Below are positions 31,668-39,685 of a stretch of DNA of 64,000 bases, piece after piece; positions within the stretch are counted from its first letter, which is position 1, and each line of letters starts with the position of its first letter. The DNA comes from Actinoplanes couchii. Its GTDB lineage: Bacteria > Actinomycetota > Actinomycetes > Mycobacteriales > Micromonosporaceae. Below the pieces are notes generated by a model. That model made no database searches, was not told the origin of the DNA, and saw only the letters and a list, made by a program, of their open reading frames with translations. The position numbers were made by a program, and so were the translations under genes. Location of the stretch: NCBI RefSeq assembly GCF_016862075.1, contig NZ_BOMG01000084.1:53834-117833 (forward strand), written 5' to 3'.

Positions 31668-33197
31668 TCACCTGACGAACTCTGCCGCCTCGCGGGTCAG
31701 ATCGATCAGCGGCGCCGGAACGACACCCAGCGCGACCGTGACGATCACACCGAGGGCGAGCACCGCCGAGGTGAGGAAGCCCGGGATGGAGACGGCCGGA
31801 GTCGTCTCGCCCGGCTCGGAGAGCCACATCAGCACGACCACCCGCAGGTACGGGAAGGCCAGCAGCATGCTGCTGATCACGCCGAAGACGACGAGCCACG
31901 TCTGCCCGCCCTCGACAGCCGCCCCGAAGACCGCGAACTTGCTGGTGAAACCGCTGGTCAACGGGATGCCGGCGAAGGTCAGCAGGATGAACGTGAAAAC
32001 GCCGGCCAGCAGCGGGCTCTTCCGTCCGATGCCGGCCCACCGGGACAGGTGGGTGGCCTCGCCGTCGGAGTCCCGCACCAGGCTGATGATCGCGAACGCG
32101 GCCAGGATCGAGAACCCGTACGCCACCAGGTAGAACATCGTGCCGCTCAGACCCGACTCGTTGAGCGCGAGCACCCCCACCAGCAGGTATCCGGCGTTGG
32201 CGATCGACGAGTAGGCCAGCAGCCGCTTCAGGTCGGTCTGGGTGACCGCCAGGATCGCGCCGACGAACATGGTGAGGATCGCGATCACCCCGAGGACCGG
32301 CTGGAAGTTCCAGCGCACCCCCTCGAAGGCCACGTAGAGCACCCGCAGCAGGGCCCCGAACGCGGCGACCTTGGTGCAGGCCGCCATGAACGCGGTGATC
32401 GGCGTCGGCGCGCCCTGGTAGACGTCGGGCGTCCAGACGTGGAACGGGGCGAGGGCCGCCTTGAACAGCAGACCGATAGCGATCATCGCCAGGCCCACGA
32501 AGAGCAGCACCTCGCTGCGCTGCGGGTTCGCCACCGCCTCGTGCACCACGCTCAGCTGGATCCCGCCCGAGAAGCCGTAGATGAAGGCCACCCCGAACAG
32601 GAAGAACGCCGACGCGTACGAACCGAGCAGGAAGTACTTGAGCGCCGCCTCCTGACTGAGCAGTCGCCGCCGGCGGGCCAGCGCACACAGCAGGTAGAGC
32701 GGCAGCGAGAAGACCTCCAGCGCCACGAACATGGTGAGCAGGTCGTTCGCCGCGACGAAGAGCAGCATGCCGCCGAGCGCGAAGACACTCAGCGGGTAGA
32801 CCTCGGTCGCACCCGGGCTGGTGGCCTGCCTGGTGTCCTTCTGCGAGCCGACGGTGACCGCGGCCTGGGCCACGAACGCGCCGCCCCGCTCGATGGAACG
32901 CTCACCGATCAGCAGCAGTGACACCCCGCCGAGGACGAGGATCGCGCCCTGCAGGAACAGGGTCGGCCCGTCCACCGCGACCGCGCCGCCGATGGTGACC
33001 GTCCGGACGTCCCGGGCCAGCACCACCGCGGTCAGCGACGCCGTCACCGCGAGCAGCGCCAGGACCAGCTGGACCACGTTGCGGGCCCGCTTGGGCACCA
33101 CGATCTCGACGACGATCCCGGCGCACGCGGCGCCGAAGAGGATCAGCATCGGGAGCAGTGCCCCGTACTCGATGGGAGGCAGTTTCAACGGTTCCAT
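31668..33197 (-). CDS. nuoN: NADH-quinone oxidoreductase subunit N (NuoN)
   Basis: The 509-residue antiporter-like membrane subunit is the last gene of the complex I operon. Fourteen hydrophobic helices are visible. The Mrp-type core with essential Lys residues shows in LLFKAALAPFHVWTPDVYQG and TQTDLKRLLAYSSIANAGYL. It forms one of the proton channels in the membrane arm. The ATG lies one base after the nuoM stop (TGAC ATG). Confidence 0.96.
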   Translation of the reverse strand: MEPLKLPPIEYGALLPMLILFGAACAGIVVEIVVPKRARNVVQLVLALLAVTASLTAVVLARDVRTVTIGGAVAVDGPTLFLQGAILVLGGVSLLLIGERSIERGGAFVAQAAVTVGSQKDTRQATSPGATEVYPLSVFALGGMLLFVAANDLLTMFVALEVFSLPLYLLCALARRRRLLSQEAALKYFLLGSYASAFFLFGVAFIYGFSGGIQLSVVHEAVANPQRSEVLLFVGLAMIAIGLLFKAALAPFHVWTPDVYQGAPTPITAFMAACTKVAAFGALLRVLYVAFEGVRWNFQPVLGVIAILTMFVGAILAVTQTDLKRLLAYSSIANAGYLLVGVLALNESGLSGTMFYLVAYGFSILAAFAIISLVRDSDGEATHLSRWAGIGRKSPLLAGVFTFILLTFAGIPLTSGFTSKFAVFGAAVEGGQTWLVVFGVISSMLLAFPYLRVVVLMWLSEPGETTPAVSIPGFLTSAVLALGVIVTVALGVVPAPLIDLTREAAEFVR

Positions 33198-33198
33198 G

Positions 33199-34737
33199 TC
33201 AGCCGCCCACCTTTCCGCCGGCCTCCACCGTGGGGACCGGGTCCTTGACGCCGACGTCCTGCATGGTCGCCTGCACCGCCGGGTTGATCACGTCGGTGAC
33301 CGGCTTCGGGTAGAAGCCGAGCACCAGCAGCAGGGCGATCAGCGGGGCGACGACCGCCTTCTCCCGCAGGGTGATGTCCTTCGACATCGCCGGCACCTCG
33401 GTCAGCGCCGGGTTGAGGGTGCCCTGGGTGGTCCGCTGGATCATCCAGAGCACGTAGGCGGCGGCCAGCACGATGCCGAGGGTGGCCACCACCGCATAAC
33501 CCTTGTTGGTGCTGAACGTGCCGATCAGGACCAGGAACTCGCTGACGAACGGCGCCGTGCCGGGCAGCGCCAGCGAGGCGAGACCGGCGAAGAACAGCAC
33601 CCCGGCCAGCACCGGCATCAGCTTGCCCGCCCCGCCGAAGTCGCTGACCAGCGACGATCCGCGCCGGGCCACGAACATGCCGACCACGATGAAGAGCAGG
33701 CCGGTGGCCAGGCCGTGGTTGACCATGTAGAGCACCGCGCCGGTGCCGGCCTGGGTGGTGAAGGCGAAGATGCCGATGCCGATGAAACCGAAGTGCGCGA
33801 TCGACGTGTACGACACCAGGCGCTTCAGGTCGTTCTGGCCGACCGCGAGCAGGGCCGCGTAGATGATGCCGATCACCGCGAGGGCCATCGCCGCCGGAGC
33901 GAACCAGCGCGACGCCTCCGGGAACAGCGAGAGGCAGTAGCGCAGGATGCCGAACGTGCCGACCTTGTCCATCACGCCGACCAGCAGCGCGGCGGCTCCG
34001 GCCGGGGCGGCGCCACCGGAGTCCGGCAGCCAGGTGTGGAACGGGAAGAACGGCGCCTTGATCGCGAACGCCACGAAGAAGCCGAGGAACAGCCAGCGCG
34101 CGGTGTCGGTGTCCAGGTCACCGGCGACCGCGGCGAGGGCGGCGAAGTCGAAGGTCTTCCCGCCGACCACCCACAGCCCGATCACCGAGGCCAGCATGAA
34201 GAGGCCGCCGACCAGGCTGTAGAGGAAGAACTTGACCGCGGCGTACTGCTTCTGGCCGCTGCCGAACGAGCCGATGATGAAGTACATCGGGATCAGCATG
34301 ATCTCGAAGAACACGTAGAACAGGAACACGTCCGCCGCGGCGAACACCCCGATCATGGTGAACTCGAAGACCAGCAGCAGCGCGAAGTAGGCGGGCGCCG
34401 ACCGGGTGCTCTGGTCGACGTCGTGCCAGGACGCCAGCAGCACGATCGGGAACAGGATCGCGATCAGCATCAGCATGACGAGCGCGATGCCGTCGGCCGC
34501 GAACGTGAAGTTGGCGCCCCACGCGGGGATCCAGGCGTACGACTCGTGGAACTGGAACCGGTCGCCGCCGACGCTGTAGGCGATCCACATGAAGACGCTG
34601 AGGACCAGCACCAGGATCGACCAGCCGAACGCGACCAGCTTGGCCAACTCCGCCTTCGACCGCGGGATGAAGGCCACCACCAGCGCGCCGACCAGCGGCA
34701 ACAGGGTGAGGACGGAAAGGAACGGGAAGTCTTTCAC
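33199..34737 (-). CDS. nuoM: NADH-quinone oxidoreductase subunit M (NuoM)
   Basis: The GTG at 34737 overlaps the nuoL stop (GTGA). A GTG three codons earlier is less likely. The 512-residue membrane-arm subunit has the family signatures FAIKAPFFPFHTWLPDSG and VGQNDLKRLVSYTSIAHFGF, including the Lys residues of the proton path, and GIFAFTTQAGTGAVLYMVNH. It is the middle antiporter-like subunit. Confidence 0.96.
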   Translation of the reverse strand: MKDFPFLSVLTLLPLVGALVVAFIPRSKAELAKLVAFGWSILVLVLSVFMWIAYSVGGDRFQFHESYAWIPAWGANFTFAADGIALVMLMLIAILFPIVLLASWHDVDQSTRSAPAYFALLLVFEFTMIGVFAAADVFLFYVFFEIMLIPMYFIIGSFGSGQKQYAAVKFFLYSLVGGLFMLASVIGLWVVGGKTFDFAALAAVAGDLDTDTARWLFLGFFVAFAIKAPFFPFHTWLPDSGGAAPAGAAALLVGVMDKVGTFGILRYCLSLFPEASRWFAPAAMALAVIGIIYAALLAVGQNDLKRLVSYTSIAHFGFIGIGIFAFTTQAGTGAVLYMVNHGLATGLLFIVVGMFVARRGSSLVSDFGGAGKLMPVLAGVLFFAGLASLALPGTAPFVSEFLVLIGTFSTNKGYAVVATLGIVLAAAYVLWMIQRTTQGTLNPALTEVPAMSKDITLREKAVVAPLIALLLVLGFYPKPVTDVINPAVQATMQDVGVKDPVPTVEAGGKVGG

Positions 34738-36662
34738 GCCAACCACCCCAGTTGGATCGCGAGGAAGGCGCCAACCACGAGCATGGCGCCGGTGAGGATG
34801 GACATGGCGTACGACCGGACGAAGCCGGTCTGGAAGCGCCGCAACCGGCTGGAACCGCCGCCGACCCCGGCCGCGATCCCGTTGACCAGGCCGTCGATCC
34901 CCTTGTTGTCGAGGAAGACCAGCGCCCGGGTCAGGTAGATGCCGGGCCGTTCGAACACCGCCTCGTTGAACGCGTCGGTGTAGAGGTTGCGCCGGGCCGC
35001 GGTGACCAGCACCCCGGCCGGCTGCGGTTCGAGCGCCGTGCCCTTGCGGAAGATCGCCCAGGCCAGACCGGCGCCGAGCACCGTGACCAGCAGCGACAGG
35101 ATGGTGATGACGGTGTGCGAGAGCACCCCGTGTGCTTCGCCCTCAGCGGCGGGCAACACCGGCGTCAGCCAGTCCGGCACGCTGGTGCTGAGCAGGAAAC
35201 CGGCCCCGACCGAGCCGATGGCCAGCAGGATCAGCGGAATCGTCATGATCGCCGGGGACTCGTGCGGGTGCTGGTTGTCCTCGGTCCAGCGGGCCGGGCC
35301 GTGGAATGTCAGCACGAAGAGCCGGGTCATGTAGAACGCGGTCAGACCGGCGCCGATCAGCGCGGCCAGCCCGAAGACCCAGGCCTCCCAGACGACCTCC
35401 CGCTCGAAGGCGGCCGCGATGATCGGCTCCTTGGAGAAGTAGCCGGACAGCGGCGGGATGCCGATGATGGCCAGCCAGCCGGTGCCGAAGGTCAGCCAGG
35501 TGATCTTCATGTGCTTGGACAGGCCGCCGAACCTGCGGATGTCGACCTGGTCGTGCATCCCGTGCATGACCGAGCCGGCGCCGAGGAACATGTTGGCCTT
35601 GAAGAAGCCGTGTGCCAGCAGGTGCACGATGGCCAGCGCGTACGCCCCGCCGCCGAGCCCGACGCCGAGGAACATGTAGCCGATCTGGGAGACCGTCGAC
35701 CAGGCCAGGACACGCTTGATGTCGTCCTTGGCCGAGCCGATCAGACAGCCGATCAGCAGGGTGACCGCACCGATGCTGACTACGATCAGCTGCAGCGTGG
35801 CGTTCGCCGAGAAGATCGGGTTGGACCGGGCGATCAGGTAGACACCGGCGGTGACCATGGTGGCCGCGTGGATGAGCGCGGAGACCGGAGTCGGGCCCTC
35901 CATCGCGTCCGGGAGCCAGGCCTGCAACGGGAACTGGCCGGACTTGCCGCACGCGCCGAGCAGCAGCAGGATCCCCATGATCAGGATCGTGCCGGCGGCC
36001 AGCGAGTCGACGCCGTTGAAGACGTCCGCGTACTGCGTGCTGCCCAGCTCGGTGAACATCAGGAAGATGCCGATGGCCAGGCCGGCGTCGCCGACCCGGT
36101 TCATCAGGAAGGCCTTCTTGCCGGCGGTGGCCGCCGACGGCTTGGTGTACCAGAACGAGATCAGCAGGTACGACGCCAGGCCGACGCCCTCCCAGCCGAA
36201 GTACAGCATCACGTAGTTGTTGCCCAGGACCAGCAGCAACATCGCCGAGACGAACAGGTTGAAGTAGGCGAAGAACCGCCGGCGGCCGGGATCGTGCTCC
36301 ATGTACCCGACCGCGTACAGGTGGATCAGCGATCCGACGCCGGTGATCAGCAGCACGAAGACGCCGGCCAGCGGGTCGAAGAGCAGGCCGAAGTCGACCT
36401 TCAGCTCGCCGACCACGATGAAGTCCCAGAGGCTCAGCTCAGCCGAACGCCTGCCGTCCTCCAGCCCGGCGAGATTCAGGAAGAAGATCAGTCCGAGTAC
36501 GAACGACGTGGCGACCGAGGCCACCCCGAGCCAGTGCCCCCACTTGTCGGCCCGCTTGCCCAGCAGCAGCAGGATCACCGCGCTGGCCAGCGGGATCGCC
36601 ACGAGCAACCAGATGTTGCTCAACACTCCCGCCGCGGGGGCGAACTCCACAGTCTGTTCCAT
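34734..36662 (-). CDS. nuoL: NADH-quinone oxidoreductase subunit L (NuoL)
   Basis: The ATG at 36662 has AAAGGGG about eight bases upstream, and an in-frame extension of 15 codons would overlap nuoK, so it was not used. The 642-residue protein is the outermost antiporter-like subunit, with the motifs LLGACGKSGQFPLQAWLPDA and EGPTPVSALIHAATMVTAGV, SAKDDIKRVLAWSTVSQIGY, and a C-terminal lateral helix region. It pumps protons and clamps the membrane arm. Confidence 0.96.
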   Translation of the reverse strand: MEQTVEFAPAAGVLSNIWLLVAIPLASAVILLLLGKRADKWGHWLGVASVATSFVLGLIFFLNLAGLEDGRRSAELSLWDFIVVGELKVDFGLLFDPLAGVFVLLITGVGSLIHLYAVGYMEHDPGRRRFFAYFNLFVSAMLLLVLGNNYVMLYFGWEGVGLASYLLISFWYTKPSAATAGKKAFLMNRVGDAGLAIGIFLMFTELGSTQYADVFNGVDSLAAGTILIMGILLLLGACGKSGQFPLQAWLPDAMEGPTPVSALIHAATMVTAGVYLIARSNPIFSANATLQLIVVSIGAVTLLIGCLIGSAKDDIKRVLAWSTVSQIGYMFLGVGLGGGAYALAIVHLLAHGFFKANMFLGAGSVMHGMHDQVDIRRFGGLSKHMKITWLTFGTGWLAIIGIPPLSGYFSKEPIIAAAFEREVVWEAWVFGLAALIGAGLTAFYMTRLFVLTFHGPARWTEDNQHPHESPAIMTIPLILLAIGSVGAGFLLSTSVPDWLTPVLPAAEGEAHGVLSHTVITILSLLVTVLGAGLAWAIFRKGTALEPQPAGVLVTAARRNLYTDAFNEAVFERPGIYLTRALVFLDNKGIDGLVNGIAAGVGGGSSRLRRFQTGFVRSYAMSILTGAMLVVGAFLAIQLGWLA

Positions 36663-36675
36663 GCGAAGGCCCCTT

Positions 36676-36975
36676 TCAGTACTTGAGGAGGTTGGCGTCG
36701 TCGACACTCGCCGAGCGCCGGGTCCGGAAGATCAACATGATGATGGCGAGGCCCACCACGACCTCGGCGGCCGCGACGACCATCACGAAGAACGAGATGA
36801 TCTGGCCGTCCAGTCCGCCGTTGATCCGGCTGAAGGTGACCAGCGCCAGGTTCGCCGCGTTCAGCATCAGCTCGATGCACATGAACAGGACGATCGCATT
36901 GCGCCGGACCAGCACGCCGGACGCCCCGATGGTGAACAGGATCGCCGCGAGGACCAAGTAATAATCAGGTGTCAC
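36676..36975 (-). CDS. nuoK: NADH-quinone oxidoreductase subunit K (NuoK)
   Basis: The 99-residue protein has three membrane helices. The conserved Glu residues sit in VLFMCIELMLNAANLAL and in VVVAAAEVVVGLAIIM, which line the central proton channel. The GTG start follows AGAAGGG. A 34-bp gap separates it from nuoJ, the longest inside the nuo operon. Confidence 0.95.
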   Translation of the reverse strand: MTPDYYLVLAAILFTIGASGVLVRRNAIVLFMCIELMLNAANLALVTFSRINGGLDGQIISFFVMVVAAAEVVVGLAIIMLIFRTRRSASVDDANLLKY

Positions 36976-37009
36976 TTCGCTGCACCCTTCTTGGTCGTTC
37001 CGCTGCGCT

Positions 37010-37753
37010 TCACTTCTCTGTCCCCTTCGGCGCTGCCTCGTCCGGAGTCAACTCGCGGATCGGCAGGATCGGCGAGATGCTCCGCTCGGCCCCGTTACCG
37101 TCCGGCAGCCGGGCAGGCGCGGCCACCGACATGGTGTTCGCGTAGACGCCGGGGCCGGGCTTGGCACCCGGGTAGTTGCCGGGACGGAAGCGGTCCTTCA
37201 TCCGGGTCACCTGGTCCCGCGTCTCCTCCTTGGTCTTCTCGACGTGCGCCAGGATCATGGCGCCGACCGCCGCGGTGATCAGCAGAGCCGAGGTCACCTC
37301 GAAGGCGAAGACGTACTTGGTGAAGAGCAGTGCGGCCAGGCCCTGGACGTTGCCGTTCTGATTGGCCGCGTCCAGGCCCACCGACGGGCTGGTGCCCAGC
37401 GCCCGGGCCAGACCGGTACCGATCAGCGCGGCGAAGGCCACACCCAGCACGATCGCGGCGATCCGCTGCCCGCGCAGGGTCTCGATCAGCGAGTCCGACG
37501 CGTCCCGGCCGACGAGCATCAGCACGAACAGGAACAGCATCATGATCGCGCCGGTGTAGACGATGATCTGCACGAAGCCGAGGAACGGCGCCGAGTTGAT
37601 CACGTAGAAGAACCCGAGGTTCAGCATCGTGACGACCAGCCACAGTGCGGAGTGCACCGCGTTGCGGGCCAGCACCATGCCGAGCGCGCCGATCACCGCG
37701 AGCGAGCCGAGGACCCAGAACGCGATCTGCTCCCCGGTGGAGACGGCGGTCAT
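37010..37753 (-). CDS. nuoJ: NADH-quinone oxidoreductase subunit J (NuoJ)
   Basis: The ATG at 37753 overlaps the nuoI stop (ATGA). The 247-residue protein has five helices, including the TM3 pi-bulge region IIVYTGAIMMLFLFVLMLVG. The cytoplasmic C-terminal tail of about 70 residues is longer than in E. coli NuoJ but usual in actinobacteria. It is part of the coupling zone between the quinone site and the pumps. Confidence 0.95.
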   Translation of the reverse strand: MTAVSTGEQIAFWVLGSLAVIGALGMVLARNAVHSALWLVVTMLNLGFFYVINSAPFLGFVQIIVYTGAIMMLFLFVLMLVGRDASDSLIETLRGQRIAAIVLGVAFAALIGTGLARALGTSPSVGLDAANQNGNVQGLAALLFTKYVFAFEVTSALLITAAVGAMILAHVEKTKEETRDQVTRMKDRFRPGNYPGAKPGPGVYANTMSVAAPARLPDGNGAERSISPILPIRELTPDEAAPKGTEK

Positions 37754-38316
37754 TCCTCCACCCCCTGCCCCTTGTGGAGCGGGGCCGTCTCGGCGCCGGC
37801 CGACGTGCCCGGGTTGGTGAGAGCGCCGACGTAGTAGTCCTTGTCGGTCTCGCCCAGGCGCATCGGGTGCGGCGGCTGCTCCATGCCCTCCAGCAGCGGG
37901 GCCAGCAGTTCCTTCTTCGTGAAGATCAGGTCCTGCCGGTTGTCCCGGGCCAGCTCGTACTCGTTGCTCATGGTCAGCGAGCGGGTCGGGCAGGCCTCGA
38001 TGCAGAGCCCGCAGAAGATGCACCGGGCGTAGTTGATCTGGTAGATCTTCGCGTACCGCTCGCCCGGCGAGAACCGCTGCTCGTCGGTGTTGTCGCCGCC
38101 CTCGACGTAGATCGCGTCGGCCGGGCAGGCCCAGGCGCACAGCTCGCAGCCGATGCACTTCTCCAGCCCGTCCGGGTGCCGGTTCAGGATGTGCCGCCCG
38201 TGGTAGCGCGGCGCCGGCTTCGGCGGGGAGAACGGATAGTCGGTGGTGATCACCTTGCGGAACATGTGCGCGAAGGTCACGCCGAACCCTTTGAAGGAAC
38301 CGGTGAACGTACCCAC
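37750..38316 (-). CDS. nuoI: NADH-quinone oxidoreductase subunit I (NuoI), two 4Fe-4S clusters
   Basis: The GTG at 38316 is chosen because AAGGAGG, overlapping the nuoH end, sits in front of it. The 188-residue ferredoxin-like subunit carries CIGCELCAWACP and CIFCGLCIEACP, the ligands of clusters N6a and N6b that pass electrons towards the quinone. It sits at the joint of the peripheral and membrane arms. Confidence 0.96.
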   Translation of the reverse strand: MGTFTGSFKGFGVTFAHMFRKVITTDYPFSPPKPAPRYHGRHILNRHPDGLEKCIGCELCAWACPADAIYVEGGDNTDEQRFSPGERYAKIYQINYARCIFCGLCIEACPTRSLTMSNEYELARDNRQDLIFTKKELLAPLLEGMEQPPHPMRLGETDKDYYVGALTNPGTSAGAETAPLHKGQGVEE

Positions 38317-38317
38317 G

Positions 38318-39685
38318 TCACACCTCCTTCGAATCTGGCTCGACACCCACGGTCGCCGGGGCACGTTCGGCCACGGCTCGGCGGGCTCGGGGGCTCGGCG
38401 GAACCTGGAGGTCCATCGGCGGGACCGGGAAACTGCCCGGCGGCCGCTGGTGCAGCTCCTCCTCGATGGACAGCTGCTTCGCCTTCTTCGGCGCCGGCCA
38501 GCCCCAGGCGACGGCCAGGACCAGCACCGCGACCACGCCGGTGATGACGTACCGGGTGGTGCTGGAGATCGCGCCGCTGTTGGCGACCTTGAAGAACGCC
38601 AGGCAGAGGATCCAGACCAGGTTGACCGGGATCAGCACCTTCCAGCCGAAGCGCATGAACTGGTCGTAGCGCATCCGGGGCAGCGTGGCCCGCAGCCAGA
38701 TGAATCCGAACAGCAGGATCAGCACCTTGCCGAAGAACCAGAGCAGCGGCCAGTAGCCGGAGTTGGCGTCCGCCCAGAACGTGGTGATCGGGGCCGGAGC
38801 CCGCCAGCCGCCCAGGAACAGCGTGGTCGCGAACGCCGAGACGGTGATCATGTTGATGTACTCGGCGAGGAAGAACAGCGCGAACTTGAACGACGAGTAC
38901 TCGGTGTGGAAGCCGCCGACCAGCTCGGACTCCGCCTCGGGCAGGTCGAACGGGGCACGGTTGGTCTCACCGACCGCCGCGATGATGTAGATCAGGAAGC
39001 TCGGCAGCAGCTGGACCGCGTACCACCCGGGGGTGGTCAGCTCGAACCCGAACAGCTCCATCGGGCTGCCGTGCGCCTGCGCCTTGACGATCTGCGAGGT
39101 GCTCATCGTTCCGGCGGTCATGAACACCGCCACGATGGACAGACCCATGGCGACCTCGTACGAGATCATCTGGGCACTTGATCGCAGGCCGCCGAGCAGC
39201 GGGTAGGTGGAGCCGGACGCCCACCCGGCCAGCACCACGCCGTAGACCGCCATCGACGAGCAGGCGAGCAGCACCAGCACCGAGACCGGCACGTCGGTGA
39301 GCTGCAGCGCGGTCTGCTGACCGAACATGTTCACCACGCCGCCGAACGGGATCACCGAGAACGCGGTGAACGCCACCGTCGCGGAGATCACCGGGGCGAT
39401 GAAGTAGACCACCTTGTCGGCGGTCTTCGGGATGATCTCCTCCTTGAACGGCAGCTTGATGCCGTCGGTGAGGCTCTGGAACCAGCCCTTGGGGCCGACC
39501 TGGTTGGGGCCCGGCCGGACCGCCATCCGGGCCACGACCTTGCGCTCGTAGTTGATCGTGAACAGCGTCAGGAGCAGCAGCAGCACGAACAGGCCGAGTA
39601 GCTTGACCAGCGAGATCCACCAGACGTCGTTCTCGAACGTCTCCAGCGTGGGGTCGATCGCCCCGGCCAGAACAAGACTCTTCAT
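38318..39685 (-). CDS. nuoH: NADH-quinone oxidoreductase subunit H (NuoH)
   Basis: The ATG at 39685 overlaps the nuoG stop (ATGA). The 455-residue membrane protein has eight or nine helices and the quinone-chamber signatures RPGPNQVGPKGWFQSLTDG, ETNRAPFDLPEAESELVGGF and YSSFKFALFFLAEY. The C-terminal 50 residues are a hydrophilic Pro-rich tail absent from the E. coli protein but common in high-GC Gram-positives. Confidence 0.96.
   Translation of the reverse strand: MKSLVLAGAIDPTLETFENDVWWISLVKLLGLFVLLLLLTLFTINYERKVVARMAVRPGPNQVGPKGWFQSLTDGIKLPFKEEIIPKTADKVVYFIAPVISATVAFTAFSVIPFGGVVNMFGQQTALQLTDVPVSVLVLLACSSMAVYGVVLAGWASGSTYPLLGGLRSSAQMISYEVAMGLSIVAVFMTAGTMSTSQIVKAQAHGSPMELFGFELTTPGWYAVQLLPSFLIYIIAAVGETNRAPFDLPEAESELVGGFHTEYSSFKFALFFLAEYINMITVSAFATTLFLGGWRAPAPITTFWADANSGYWPLLWFFGKVLILLFGFIWLRATLPRMRYDQFMRFGWKVLIPVNLVWILCLAFFKVANSGAISSTTRYVITGVVAVLVLAVAWGWPAPKKAKQLSIEEELHQRPPGSFPVPPMDLQVPPSPRARRAVAERAPATVGVEPDSKEV

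Noticed and set aside
31647..36686. Three long plus-strand frames (about 420-700 codons)
   Set aside because: They lie opposite nuoN, nuoM and nuoL, and their products are Arg/Gln/Asp/His-rich low-complexity sequence typical of antisense frames.
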